This document shows, piece after piece, positions 56,542 to 64,000 of a DNA stretch of 64,000 nucleotides. Each line of letters begins with the position of its first letter. Within the stretch, counting starts at the first letter, position 1. Made by a program: the position numbers and the translations under genes. Under the pieces are notes generated by a model. It did not search any database. It was not told where the DNA came from and was given only the letters and a program-made list of their open reading frames with translations. Origin of the DNA: Pelomonas caseinilytica (GTDB taxonomy: Bacteria > Pseudomonadota > Gammaproteobacteria > Burkholderiales > Burkholderiaceae_C); contig NZ_JAJTWT010000002.1 in assembly GCF_021353235.1 (NCBI RefSeq), positions 62,001 through 126,000 of the forward strand, in the 5' to 3' direction.

Positions 56542-58910
56542 ACGGAGGCGGAGCGCTGCACGGGCTGGGCCGAGGGATGCAGGTGCACGCCCTCGCCGCC
56601 CGCAGCGTTGGGGGCGGCCGGGCGCACGCCGGACAGCGCCGCCAGCACCTGGTCGCGCGGGCCGTCCATGACGACACGGCCGCCGTCGACGACGACGATG
56701 CGCTGCACCAGCTCCAGCACCGCCGGCCGGTGGGTGACGACGACGAGGGTGGCCGAGCCGGCCGCGTCGCGCAGCTGGCGCAGGAAGGCCATCTCGCTTT
56801 GCGCGTCCATGGAGCTGGTGGGTTCGTCCATCAGCAGGATCTGCGGCTTGGTGACCAGGGCACGGGCCAGGGCGACGAGCTGGCGCTGGCCGCCGGACAG
56901 CAGCTGGCCCATCTCGCCGACGGGCAGGTCCCAGCCCATGGGATGGCCGGCGACGACGCGGTCCAGGCCGGTCAGCTTGGCCACTTCGACGAGGCGGCCG
57001 GCATCGAGGTGGGCACGGCCCATCAGCACGTTGTCGCGCAGCGTGCCGACGAACAGGCGCGGCTCCTGGCTGACGAAGCCCACCCGAGAGCGGAACTCGG
57101 CCGGGTCGACCTGGCGCAGGTCGATGCCGTCCACCTCGACCATGCCTTCGGTCGGCTGGTAGAGGCCGCCGAGCAGCCGCAGGATGGTGGACTTGCCGCT
57201 GCCGATGCGGCCGAGGATGGCCACGCGCTCGCCGGCCTCCAGGCGCAGCGTCACGTTGCGCAGCACCTTGGGCGCCGTGCCCTCGGCGGCGTGCTGGCCG
57301 GCGTGGGGCGCGGCGGCCGGGTAGGCGAAGCCCACGTCGTGCAGGCCGACCTTGCCGGTGATAGTGGACAGCGGCACGTAATTGCGGCTGCTGTCGCGCT
57401 CGACCGGCGCGTTCATCATCTGGTTGAGCGACAGCATGGCCGCGCGGGCGCCCTGGTAGCGGGTGGCCAGGCTGACGAGGCTGCCCAGCGGCGCGATGGC
57501 GCGGCTGGCGAACATCACCGAGCCGATCAGCGCGCCCGACGAGATCACGCCGTCGCGGATCAGGTAGACGCCCCAGACCAGCAGGATGAGGTTGACTGCC
57601 TGCTGCAGGGTGCTGGAGATGTTCATGCTCCAGCTCGACAGGGCGCGGGCAGTCAGCGCCGTGTCGGCCACGATGGCGGTGGTGTGCTCGTAGCGGCGCA
57701 GGAAGCGGCCCTCGGCGCCGGAGGTCTTGAGGTCTTCCAGGCCTTCGAGGGACTCGACCAGGGTGCCGTGCAGGTCGGCCGTCTCCTGCATGTTGGTGCG
57801 CATGGCGCGGCGCAGGGCGCCCTGGATGGCCCAGGACAGGCCCATGATGACCGGCGCGGCCAGCACCAGCACCCAGCCCAGCGGCCCGCCGATCACGAAG
57901 GTCATGCCGATGAAGATGACCAGGAAGGGCAGGTCCGACAGCGCCGACAGCGTGGCCGAGGTGAAGAACTCCCGCACCATCTCCACCTGCGCCAGGTAGT
58001 GGGCATAGGAGCCGGCCGAGGCGGGCTTGTGCTCCATGCGCACGCCCAGGGTCTGGCGGTAGAGCTTGGCGCCGATGACGAGGTCGGCCTTGCGGCCGGC
58101 CAGGTCGATGAGGTGGGAACGCAGCTGGCGGGCGAAGAGGTCGAACAGCAGGGCCACGCCGGCCCCGACGGCCAGGGTCCACAGCGTGACCATAGCCTGG
58201 TGGGGGATGACCTTGTCGTAGATGACGGAGGTGACCAGCCCCGACACCAGCATCAGCACATTGGACAGCAGCGCCGCCAGCATGGACGCCCGGTAGTAGG
58301 GCGTGAAGCGCTTGAGCGTGCCCCACAGCCAGTGCGAGGCCAGGCCCTTGTCGGCCAGCTTGAGCAGGGGCGTCTCGGTACGCGGCTTCTGGGCCGACTC
58401 CAGCGGCGAGACGGCCAGCATGAAGCCGCTGTACTCGGGCTCCAGTTCGGCCGTGGTGGCCGGCACGGCCGCCGCCTCGGGGCCGGGGAAGACCACCTCG
58501 TAGCGGCAGGCGCCCGGCGCCACGGCGGCGGGGTCGTCCAGGCGGCGCACCAGCACGCAGGCGTCGCCGCCGCCGAGCAGCAGCACGGCCGGCAGCAGCA
58601 GGCCGTGGATGTCGTCGATGCGCTTGCGCAGCAGGCCGGCGTTGTAGCCCGCCTCGCGCATGACGCGGATGGCGCCGTCGGGCGTCAGCAGCCCGTCGAC
58701 CGGCGCGCCGGCGCGCAGCGAATCGGGCGAGCGCGGCTTGCCATGGTGGGCGGTCAGCCAGGACAGGGCCTGCAGCAGCGGATCGCCGGCCGGCTGGCTG
58801 GTCAGGTTCTCCAGCGGGTCGGGCGGCGGCGGCGGCTCCCCGTTGGCGGCCAGGCGCAGGCCCGGCGCCTGAGGCTGGCCGTCGAAGAAGGGGTCGTGCT
58901 GGCGCGGCAT
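56538..58910 (-). CDS. Type I secretion ABC transporter (LapB/HlyB-like)
   Basis: 790 residues. An N-terminal C39-like domain (residues ~40-150) has no cysteine at the protease position, so it is a docking (CLD-type) rather than a cleaving domain. Six membrane helices follow (residues ~200-480), then the ATPase with Walker A GRIGSGKST, signature LSGGQRQ and Walker B ILLMDEPTSSMD. Such exporters move large unfolded proteins with C-terminal signals. The start ATG follows directly on the OGT stop codon. Confidence 0.94.
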   Translation of the reverse strand: MPRQHDPFFDGQPQAPGLRLAANGEPPPPPDPLENLTSQPAGDPLLQALSWLTAHHGKPRSPDSLRAGAPVDGLLTPDGAIRVMREAGYNAGLLRKRIDDIHGLLLPAVLLLGGGDACVLVRRLDDPAAVAPGACRYEVVFPGPEAAAVPATTAELEPEYSGFMLAVSPLESAQKPRTETPLLKLADKGLASHWLWGTLKRFTPYYRASMLAALLSNVLMLVSGLVTSVIYDKVIPHQAMVTLWTLAVGAGVALLFDLFARQLRSHLIDLAGRKADLVIGAKLYRQTLGVRMEHKPASAGSYAHYLAQVEMVREFFTSATLSALSDLPFLVIFIGMTFVIGGPLGWVLVLAAPVIMGLSWAIQGALRRAMRTNMQETADLHGTLVESLEGLEDLKTSGAEGRFLRRYEHTTAIVADTALTARALSSWSMNISSTLQQAVNLILLVWGVYLIRDGVISSGALIGSVMFASRAIAPLGSLVSLATRYQGARAAMLSLNQMMNAPVERDSSRNYVPLSTITGKVGLHDVGFAYPAAAPHAGQHAAEGTAPKVLRNVTLRLEAGERVAILGRIGSGKSTILRLLGGLYQPTEGMVEVDGIDLRQVDPAEFRSRVGFVSQEPRLFVGTLRDNVLMGRAHLDAGRLVEVAKLTGLDRVVAGHPMGWDLPVGEMGQLLSGGQRQLVALARALVTKPQILLMDEPTSSMDAQSEMAFLRQLRDAAGSATLVVVTHRPAVLELVQRIVVVDGGRVVMDGPRDQVLAALSGVRPAAPNAAGGEGVHLHPSAQPVQRSASV

Positions 58911-60767
58911 TTAGGCTCTGGCGCGGGCCTCGAGGGCCAGGCGCTCGAACTCGCGCTCTATATCGCGCACCGTGGCCGGAATGTCAAACAGCGGCGAAGC
59001 GCGGCCGTGCTCGGCCAGGTAGCGCTTGTAGGAGGCGATGCGGGCCGGCTGGTTGCCGAGCTGCACGGCGCGCTGCTCGTACTCCTCGAGGCTGGTCGTG
59101 ATCAGGTCGGGCAGGCCGACCGCCGTCAGCAGGCTGCCGGCCATGCGGGAGATGTAGGTGCGACCCGAGCGGGTGAGGATGGGCGTGCCCATCCAGAGGC
59201 AGTCGCTCGCCGTCGTGCCGGCGTTGTAGGGAAAGGTGTCGAGGAAGAGGTCGGCCAGCTGGAAGCGAGCCAGGTAGTCGGCCGGCTGGGCGCGCGGCGC
59301 GAACACCAGGCGCTCGGCGGCGACGCCCTCCTCGGCGGCGACGCGGGTCAGGTTGGCCTGGGCGAAGGGGTTGTCGGCCAGCAGCCACAACACGCTGCCC
59401 GGCACCTGGCGCAGGACGCGCATCCAGCAGCGCCAGACCGGCTCGCTCATCTTGTGGTTGTTGTTGAAGGCGCAGAAGACGAAGCCGTCTTCCGGCAGCC
59501 CGGCCTCGGTGCGCGTGGGCGCCGGGTTGGCGACGCGCTGGCGGTCGCTGACCTGGTAGCAGTGCGGCAGGTAGATGGGCTTCTCGGTGTGATACGGCAG
59601 GGACTCGGGCGGCATCACGTAGCGGTCTGCGATGATCCAGTCCTCCCCCGGGATGGCCGAGGTGGCCGGCAAGCCCAGGTAGCCCACCTGCACCGGCGCG
59701 CCGCGCCACGCCAGGATGCCGGGCCGGGCGCCGCTGGTCAGGCCCTGCAGGTCGACGAGGACGTCGATGCCGGCCTCGGCGATCATCTCCGCGGCGCGGC
59801 GGTCGTTCACGCCGTGCAGCGGGTGGTAGTGGTCGAAGCCGGCCTTGATGCGGGCACGCAACGGCGTGCCGTCCTCGCGGCTCCAGCTGAAGGCGTGGAC
59901 CTCGAACTTCTCGCGGTCGTGCAGCCCGTACAACTCGGCCGTCAGCAGGCCGACGGCGTGCATGTGCAGGTCACCGGAGAGGTAGCCGATGCGGATGCGG
60001 CCCTCGCGCTTGCGGCCCAGGTGCAGCGGCGGCTCGGTGACCTTGGCCACCTTCTCCAGCACGAAGCGCTGGGCGGTGAGCAGTTGCAGGGCGGGGTCGT
60101 CGCTCTCGTCGAGCATGCCCAGCAGCGAGGTGCTCATCAGCAGATGGTTGTGCGTCACCTCGCCGAAAGTCTCGTAGACGGGCCAGGCGCACTGCTTCTG
60201 GCGGATGTGCACGTAGTGCTGGGCGACGTCGCTCTGGCGCGGGTCCAGCTCCAGCGAGCGGCGCATCAGCGCCTCGGCCTCGTCGTAGCGCTTGAGCTGC
60301 TCCAGCAGCCGAGCGGCGTTGTTCAGGGCGTGCAGGCGCAGGCTCAGCGGGTCGGTGCCCACGCCCTCGGGCGCCTCGGCCTCGTAGACGCGGCGCCATT
60401 CGGCCAGGGCCTCTTCGGGGCGGTCCTGGTGCTCCAGCTGGTGGCCCAGGTTCAGCCGCGCCTGGGCGAAGTCCGGCGCCATGGACAGCGCCATGCGGTA
60501 GACGGTCTCGGCATCGCCGTGCCGGCGCTGCTCGCCCAGGATGGCGCCCCAGTTGAAGCAGGCCACATGGCGCAGCGGCGAGGCGGTCGCCGCCACCCAG
60601 GCCTGGTAGACCAGGCACGCGGCGTCGTGGGCGCCGGCCTGCTGCAGGCGCGAGGCCGCCTCCATGGCCTGCGGCAGGGGCCACTGCCCGCTGCGGGCCA
60701 GCGCCAGCCACTGCTCGACGAGGGCGAGCCCTTGGGGCTGGGTGGCGGGGGGCGCTGACATGTCCAT
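58911..60767 (-). CDS. TPR-containing O-GlcNAc-transferase-like protein (GT41)
   Basis: About 618 residues. N-terminal TPR-like helices (residues ~50-220, e.g. RLNLGHQLEHQDRPEEALAE) are followed by a GT41 catalytic part: IRIGYLSGDLHMHAVG, DVLVDLQGLTSGARPG, VQVGYLGLPATSAIPG, FNNNHKMSEPVWRCW and LFLDTFPYNAGTTASDCLW. Bacterial relatives such as HMW1C glycosylate adhesins in the cytoplasm. ATG 60767 is chosen; an in-frame TTG at 60806 is also possible. It is the first gene of the operon, abutting the ABC gene (TAAATG), so glycosylation and export are probably made together. Confidence 0.9.
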   Translation of the reverse strand: MDMSAPPATQPQGLALVEQWLALARSGQWPLPQAMEAASRLQQAGAHDAACLVYQAWVAATASPLRHVACFNWGAILGEQRRHGDAETVYRMALSMAPDFAQARLNLGHQLEHQDRPEEALAEWRRVYEAEAPEGVGTDPLSLRLHALNNAARLLEQLKRYDEAEALMRRSLELDPRQSDVAQHYVHIRQKQCAWPVYETFGEVTHNHLLMSTSLLGMLDESDDPALQLLTAQRFVLEKVAKVTEPPLHLGRKREGRIRIGYLSGDLHMHAVGLLTAELYGLHDREKFEVHAFSWSREDGTPLRARIKAGFDHYHPLHGVNDRRAAEMIAEAGIDVLVDLQGLTSGARPGILAWRGAPVQVGYLGLPATSAIPGEDWIIADRYVMPPESLPYHTEKPIYLPHCYQVSDRQRVANPAPTRTEAGLPEDGFVFCAFNNNHKMSEPVWRCWMRVLRQVPGSVLWLLADNPFAQANLTRVAAEEGVAAERLVFAPRAQPADYLARFQLADLFLDTFPYNAGTTASDCLWMGTPILTRSGRTYISRMAGSLLTAVGLPDLITTSLEEYEQRAVQLGNQPARIASYKRYLAEHGRASPLFDIPATVRDIEREFERLALEARARA

Positions 60768-60898
60768 GCGGCGGGCGGCTTGAGCGGATCGTCCAGCGAT
60801 TTTCAAGCCCCGGGCCGCCGCCGGGCCGGCCGAATAGGCCAGGGAATGCGCAGCATTTCCCGGCCGGGCCGGGTCAGACGTGGGGGTACGGCCTGCGC

Positions 60899-61408
60899 TC
60901 AGCCGCCCAGGTAGTCGGTCTTGCCCAGCGGCACGCCGGCATGGCGCAGCAGCGCGTAGGTCGTGGTGGCGTGGAAATAGAAGTTCGGCAGGGCGAAATG
61001 GCGCAGGTAGTCGATGCCGGAGAACTTCAGCGGGTCGCCGCTGCGGCGCGGGATGGTGATCTCGCGGCTCTCGGCGCCCTCGAAGGCGGCGGCAGGCACG
61101 GACAGCACGTAGTCGCGGGTCTTGCGGATGCGCTCGGCCAGTTCGTCCAGCGAGGCTTCGTTGTCCTCGTACTTGGGGACCTCCTGGCCCGCCAGCCGGG
61201 CCACGCAGCCCTTGGCGGCGTCGCTGGCGATCTGGATCTGCTTGGGGAAGGGCAGCATGTCGGGCGCCAGGCGCAGCGTCAGGTAGACGTCGGTCGAGAA
61301 CTTCTTGGCCTCGGCATGGGCCTTGGCGGCCTCGAGCCAGCGCAGCATGTTGTCGAGCATCCGCGCGAACACGGGGGCGCTCGCGGCGTGCATGGAGATG
61401 GGGGTCAT
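60899..61408 (-). CDS. DUF1993 family protein
   Basis: 169 residues, four-helix-bundle type protein of the DUF1993 family (typical MHAASAPVFARMLDNMLRWL opening, GxDYLRHFALPNFYFHATT near the end with conserved His). The ribosome site AAAGGAGG ahead of the ATG at 61406-61408 fixes the start; the longer frame upstream is not real. Function unknown; the fold resembles DinB-like metal-binding bundles. It is divergent from the hydroxyacid dehydrogenase. Confidence 0.9.
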   Translation of the reverse strand: MTPISMHAASAPVFARMLDNMLRWLEAAKAHAEAKKFSTDVYLTLRLAPDMLPFPKQIQIASDAAKGCVARLAGQEVPKYEDNEASLDELAERIRKTRDYVLSVPAAAFEGAESREITIPRRSGDPLKFSGIDYLRHFALPNFYFHATTTYALLRHAGVPLGKTDYLGG

Positions 61409-61571
61409 CGGGGTTGCCTCCTTTGGGGGAAACCGATGGTAGCCATCAGGCCAAAGGCTCATGGCGCCACGGGGCACAATGCCCCTCGAACATGCAACCC
61501 CCACGCTCTCTTCGTTCGCTGCACTCCACGGGGGCGCCGGCGCCCGTCGGACGGCCGAGCGGGCACTGGTC

Positions 61572-62579
61572 ATGAACGTCATCATCCTCGACGACTATCA
61601 GGATGCCGTGCGCAAACTGCGCTGCGCGGCCAAGCTGGAACCCCTCAACGCCAAGGTCTTCACCAACACCGTCAAGGGCATAGGCCAGCTCTCCGTGCGG
61701 CTGCGCGATGCCGAGGTGCTGGTGGCGATCCGCGAGCGCACCGCCTTCCCGCGGCAACTGCTCGAGAAGCTCCCCAAGCTCAAGCTGATCTCGCAGACGG
61801 GCCGGGTGGGCAGCCACATCGACATCGAGGCCTGCACGCGGCTGGGCATCGCGGTCGCCGAGGGCGTTGGCAGCCCGTTCGCGCCGGCCGAGCTGACCTG
61901 GGCGCTGATCATGGCGTCCATGCGCCGGCTGCCCCAGTACATCGGCAACCTCAAGCACGGAGCCTGGCAGCAGGCCGGGCTCAAGGCGGCGTCCATGCCG
62001 GCCAACTTCGGCGTGGGCATGGTGCTGCGCGGCAAGACGCTGGGCGTGTGGGGCTATGGCCGCATCGGCCAGCTCGTGGCCGGCTACGGGCGGGCCTTCG
62101 GCATGAAGGTGATGGTCTGGGGCAGCGAGGCCTCACGCCTGAAGGCCGAGGCCGACGGCCACGTCGCCGCGCCCAGCCGCGAAGCCTTCTTCGCCGAGGC
62201 CGACGTGCTGTCCGTGCACCTGCGGCTGTGCGACGCCACCCGCGGCATCGTCACCAGCGAGGACCTCGCCCACATGAAGCCGACCGCGCTGTTCGTCAAC
62301 ACCTCGCGGGCCGAACTGGTGACCGAAGGGGCCCTCGTCTCGGCCCTCAACCGCGGCCGGCCGGGCATGGCGGCCATCGACGTCTTCGAGAGCGAGCCCA
62401 TCCTGCAAGGCCACCCGCTGCTGCGCCTGGAGAACGCCGTCTGCACCCCGCACATCGGCTACGTCGAGCAGGACAGTTATGAGATCTACTTCGACGCCGC
62501 CTTCGACAACGTGCTGAACTTCATCCACCACGAGCCGACGAACATCGTCAACCCCGAGGCCTTGAAGGTCCTGCGTTGA
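61572..62579 (+). CDS. D-2-hydroxyacid dehydrogenase
   Basis: 335 residues, NAD-binding D-isomer-specific 2-hydroxyacid dehydrogenase. The Rossmann motif is LGVWGYGRIGQLVAGYGRAFG near residue 160. The catalytic Arg lies in NTSRAELV, Glu in IDVFESEP and His in CTPHIGYVEQ. The ATG at 61572 (MNVIILDDYQDAV) matches family starts. The substrate is unknown. Its stop overlaps the start of the first chromate-transporter gene (TTGA). Confidence 0.9.
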   Translation: MNVIILDDYQDAVRKLRCAAKLEPLNAKVFTNTVKGIGQLSVRLRDAEVLVAIRERTAFPRQLLEKLPKLKLISQTGRVGSHIDIEACTRLGIAVAEGVGSPFAPAELTWALIMASMRRLPQYIGNLKHGAWQQAGLKAASMPANFGVGMVLRGKTLGVWGYGRIGQLVAGYGRAFGMKVMVWGSEASRLKAEADGHVAAPSREAFFAEADVLSVHLRLCDATRGIVTSEDLAHMKPTALFVNTSRAELVTEGALVSALNRGRPGMAAIDVFESEPILQGHPLLRLENAVCTPHIGYVEQDSYEIYFDAAFDNVLNFIHHEPTNIVNPEALKVLR

Positions 62580-63124
62580 ACCGCCCCGAATCGCTGACCC
62601 AGCTCTTCGTCGCCTTCTCCCGCCTGGCGCTGCAGGGCTTCGGCGGCGTGCTGGCCGTGGCCCAGCGCGAGCTGGTGGAGCGGCTGCAGTGGATGAGCAA
62701 GGAAGAGTTCGTCGAGACCCTGGCCATCGCCCAGGTGCTGCCTGGGCCCAACGTGGTGAATCTGTCGATGATGATCGGCGACCGCTTCTTCGGCCTGCGC
62801 GGCGCCATCGCGGCGCTGGCCGGCATGCTGGTCGCGCCCGCCATCATCGTGCTGGCCCTGGCCGCCGCCTACGGCGAGCTGGCCCGCCACCCGGTCGCCG
62901 TGGACGCCCTGCGCGGCATGGGCGCCGTCTCGGCCGGCCTCATCCTGGCCACCGGCATCAAGCTGCTGCCGGCGCTCAAGAAGAGCCCGCTCGGCCGGCC
63001 GCTGGCCCTGGCCATGTCCCTGCTCGCCTTCGTGCTCATCGCCCTGCTGCGCTGGCCGCTGGTCTACGTGCTGGCCCTGCTCGGCGGCTGCGGCATGGCG
63101 GTCGCGTGGTGGAAATTGAAGTGA
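62576..63124 (+). CDS. chrA: Short-chain chromate transporter, first half-protein
   Basis: 182 residues, a single CHR domain with about five to six membrane helices. The family motif is FGGVLAVAQRELVERLQW near the N-terminus, followed by QVLPGPNVVNLS. Short-chain CHR proteins work as pairs of oppositely oriented halves. The start codon is TTG, overlapping the previous stop; there is no ATG nearby. The second half is at 63258. Confidence 0.85.
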   Translation: MNRPESLTQLFVAFSRLALQGFGGVLAVAQRELVERLQWMSKEEFVETLAIAQVLPGPNVVNLSMMIGDRFFGLRGAIAALAGMLVAPAIIVLALAAAYGELARHPVAVDALRGMGAVSAGLILATGIKLLPALKKSPLGRPLALAMSLLAFVLIALLRWPLVYVLALLGGCGMAVAWWKLK

Positions 63125-63133
63125 AAGACAAAG

Positions 63134-63208
63134 GCAACCACAGAGGCACGGAGCCACAGAGCCAACACAGAGGCTTCTTTCTCTGTGCCTCTGTGCCTCT
63201 GTGGTTGC
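63134..63208. repeat. Palindromic intergenic repeat (CACAGAGGCAC type)
   Basis: A perfect 16-bp inverted pair, GCAACCACAGAGGCAC (63134-63149) and GTGCCTCTGTGGTTGC (63193-63208), encloses further CACAGAG/CTCTGTG copies. Such elements recur between genes in many bacterial genomes. It falls between the two halves of the chrA pair and could act on their joint transcript. Confidence 0.8.
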
Positions 63209-63257
63209 ATTTCTCTTCTCGTGTAGTGCCGAGCGGAATCCGCCATGGACAACTGAC

Positions 63258-63800
63258 ATGAGCACGCCGCCCGACCTCGCCAGCCTCTTCCTGCACTTCC
63301 TGACGCTGTCGCTGCTGTCCATCGGCGGCGCGATCACGACGGTGCCGGAGATGCACCGCTACATCGTCGACCGCATGGGCTGGCTCAGCGACACGCAGTT
63401 CACCGCCTCCATCGCCCTGGCCCAGGCCGCGCCGGGGCCCAACATCCTCTTCGTGGCGGTGCTGGGCTACAACGTCGCCGGGCTGTCCGGCGCCGTCGCG
63501 TCCATGGCGGGCATCATGCTGCCGTCCACCGTGCTCACGCTGACCGCCACGCGCTGGGCACGGGCCAACCGCGAGCACCTCGGCGTGCGGGCCTTCTCGG
63601 CCGGCATGATGCCGCTGACGCTGGGCCTCATCATCGCCACCGGCTGGCTGCTCGCCCTGCCCTTCCTGCGCGTGGAGGCCCACCGCTGGGGCACGCTGGC
63701 CCTGATCGCCGTCACCGTGCTGCTGACGCTCAAGACCCGCCTCGGCCTGGTCTGGATGGTGCTGGCCGGCGGGGTACTGGGAGCGCTCGGCCTGGTCTGA
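63258..63800 (+). CDS. chrA: Short-chain chromate transporter, second half-protein
   Basis: 180 residues, a second CHR domain with its own family motif (SIGGAITTVPEMHRYIVDRMGW, here cut to its core IGGAITTVPEMHRY) and ALAQAAPGPNILFVA. The ATG at 63258 (MSTPPDLASLF) is used. It probably forms a heterodimer with the preceding protein to export chromate or a related oxyanion. Confidence 0.85.
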   Translation: MSTPPDLASLFLHFLTLSLLSIGGAITTVPEMHRYIVDRMGWLSDTQFTASIALAQAAPGPNILFVAVLGYNVAGLSGAVASMAGIMLPSTVLTLTATRWARANREHLGVRAFSAGMMPLTLGLIIATGWLLALPFLRVEAHRWGTLALIAVTVLLTLKTRLGLVWMVLAGGVLGALGLV

Positions 63801-63806
63801 CGACGC

Positions 63807-64000
63807 TCAGGCCGCCACCGATGCAGCGGCCGGCCGGAAAGCCGCGGGCGGCCGGCCGAGCAGGCGCAGGAAGGCACGCCGCATGCGCTCGGTGTTGCCG
63901 AAGCCGCACTCCACCGCGACGCGCAGCACCGAGGCCGCCCCGCCCTCCAGCGCCGCGCGCGCCGCCTCCACGCGCAGCCGCTCCACGGCCTCGGCCGGCG
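63807..64000 (-). CDS. AraC-family regulator, C-terminal end only
   Basis: The last ~64 codons of a leftward gene cut by the window edge. The translation VERLRVEAARAALEGG, VAVECGFGNTERMRRAF and GRPPAAFRP is the second helix-turn-helix of an AraC/GlxA-type activator. The stop TGA is at 63807-63809. The rest lies outside the window. Confidence 0.85.
   Translation of the reverse strand, partial: PAEAVERLRVEAARAALEGGAASVLRVAVECGFGNTERMRRAFLRLLGRPPAAFRPAAASVAA

Noticed and set aside
56538-58910. Bacteriocin or lantibiotic exporter
   Set aside because: The C39-like domain lacks the catalytic cysteine, and no small leader-peptide gene was found nearby.
56577-60758. Plus-strand open frame of about 1390 codons
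   Set aside because: Antisense to the well-supported ABC transporter and GT41 genes; its translation is Ala/Gly/Arg/His-rich without motifs.

Overview
The window is GC-rich chromosomal DNA of a betaproteobacterium, most probably Burkholderiales in the Roseateles/Rubrivivax/Leptothrix neighbourhood. The evidence is the conserved chain leuCDB-asd-fimV-truA-trpFBA-accD-folC-SPOR-cvpA-purF-metZ-gltX, the protein sequences, and Burkholderiales-type intergenic repeats. No insertion sequence, phage, rRNA or CRISPR array was seen.

Layout. 1-840: two tandem copies of an Ala-Glu-Asp tRNA cassette, read leftward. 931-20350: a long leftward block of housekeeping genes (glutamyl-tRNA synthetase, methionine, purine, folate, fatty acid, tryptophan and leucine synthesis, tRNA pseudouridylation, the FimV polar-hub protein, a LysR regulator). 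20433-22624: a secreted zinc phospholipase/nuclease-like protein and a SAM methyltransferase. 22779-32794: a complete propionyl-CoA to succinyl-CoA module (mutase, MeaB, PccB, PccA, a probable epimerase). It faces a divergent GntR regulator across a perfect palindrome and is interrupted by a hipBA-type toxin-antitoxin pair just upstream of pccA.

33905-60767 is the striking part. A 10.3-kb gene encodes a 3441-residue protein made of about 400 octapeptides, organised in sixteen phase-locked units of 24 octads (576 bp), followed by a calcium-loop C-terminal domain typical of type I secreted exoproteins. About 14 kb away, a tightly packed leftward operon encodes a TPR/GT41 O-GlcNAc-transferase-like enzyme, a LapB-type ABC exporter, an HlyD adaptor, a TolC-like outer membrane protein, two enzymes for a dTDP-3-acetamido-3,6-dideoxyhexose (a fused WxcM-type acyltransferase/ketoisomerase and a DegT aminotransferase), a GNAT and two glycosyltransferases. 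Between them lie a GT32, a methyltransferase, a GT2 and two SGNH/GSCFA-type proteins. The inference is one system: a Ser/Thr-rich giant surface protein O-glycosylated in the cytoplasm, exported by its own type I machine and decorated with an unusual amino sugar. Two long inverted-repeat elements fill the two convergent intergenic gaps of this locus.

60899-64000: a DUF1993 protein, a D-2-hydroxyacid dehydrogenase, a split pair of short chromate-transporter proteins separated by a palindromic repeat, and the C-terminal end of an AraC-type regulator cut by the window edge.

Family calls rest on motifs read by eye. Cooperation between the giant protein and the secretion/glycosylation operon is inferred from gene neighbourhood and composition.
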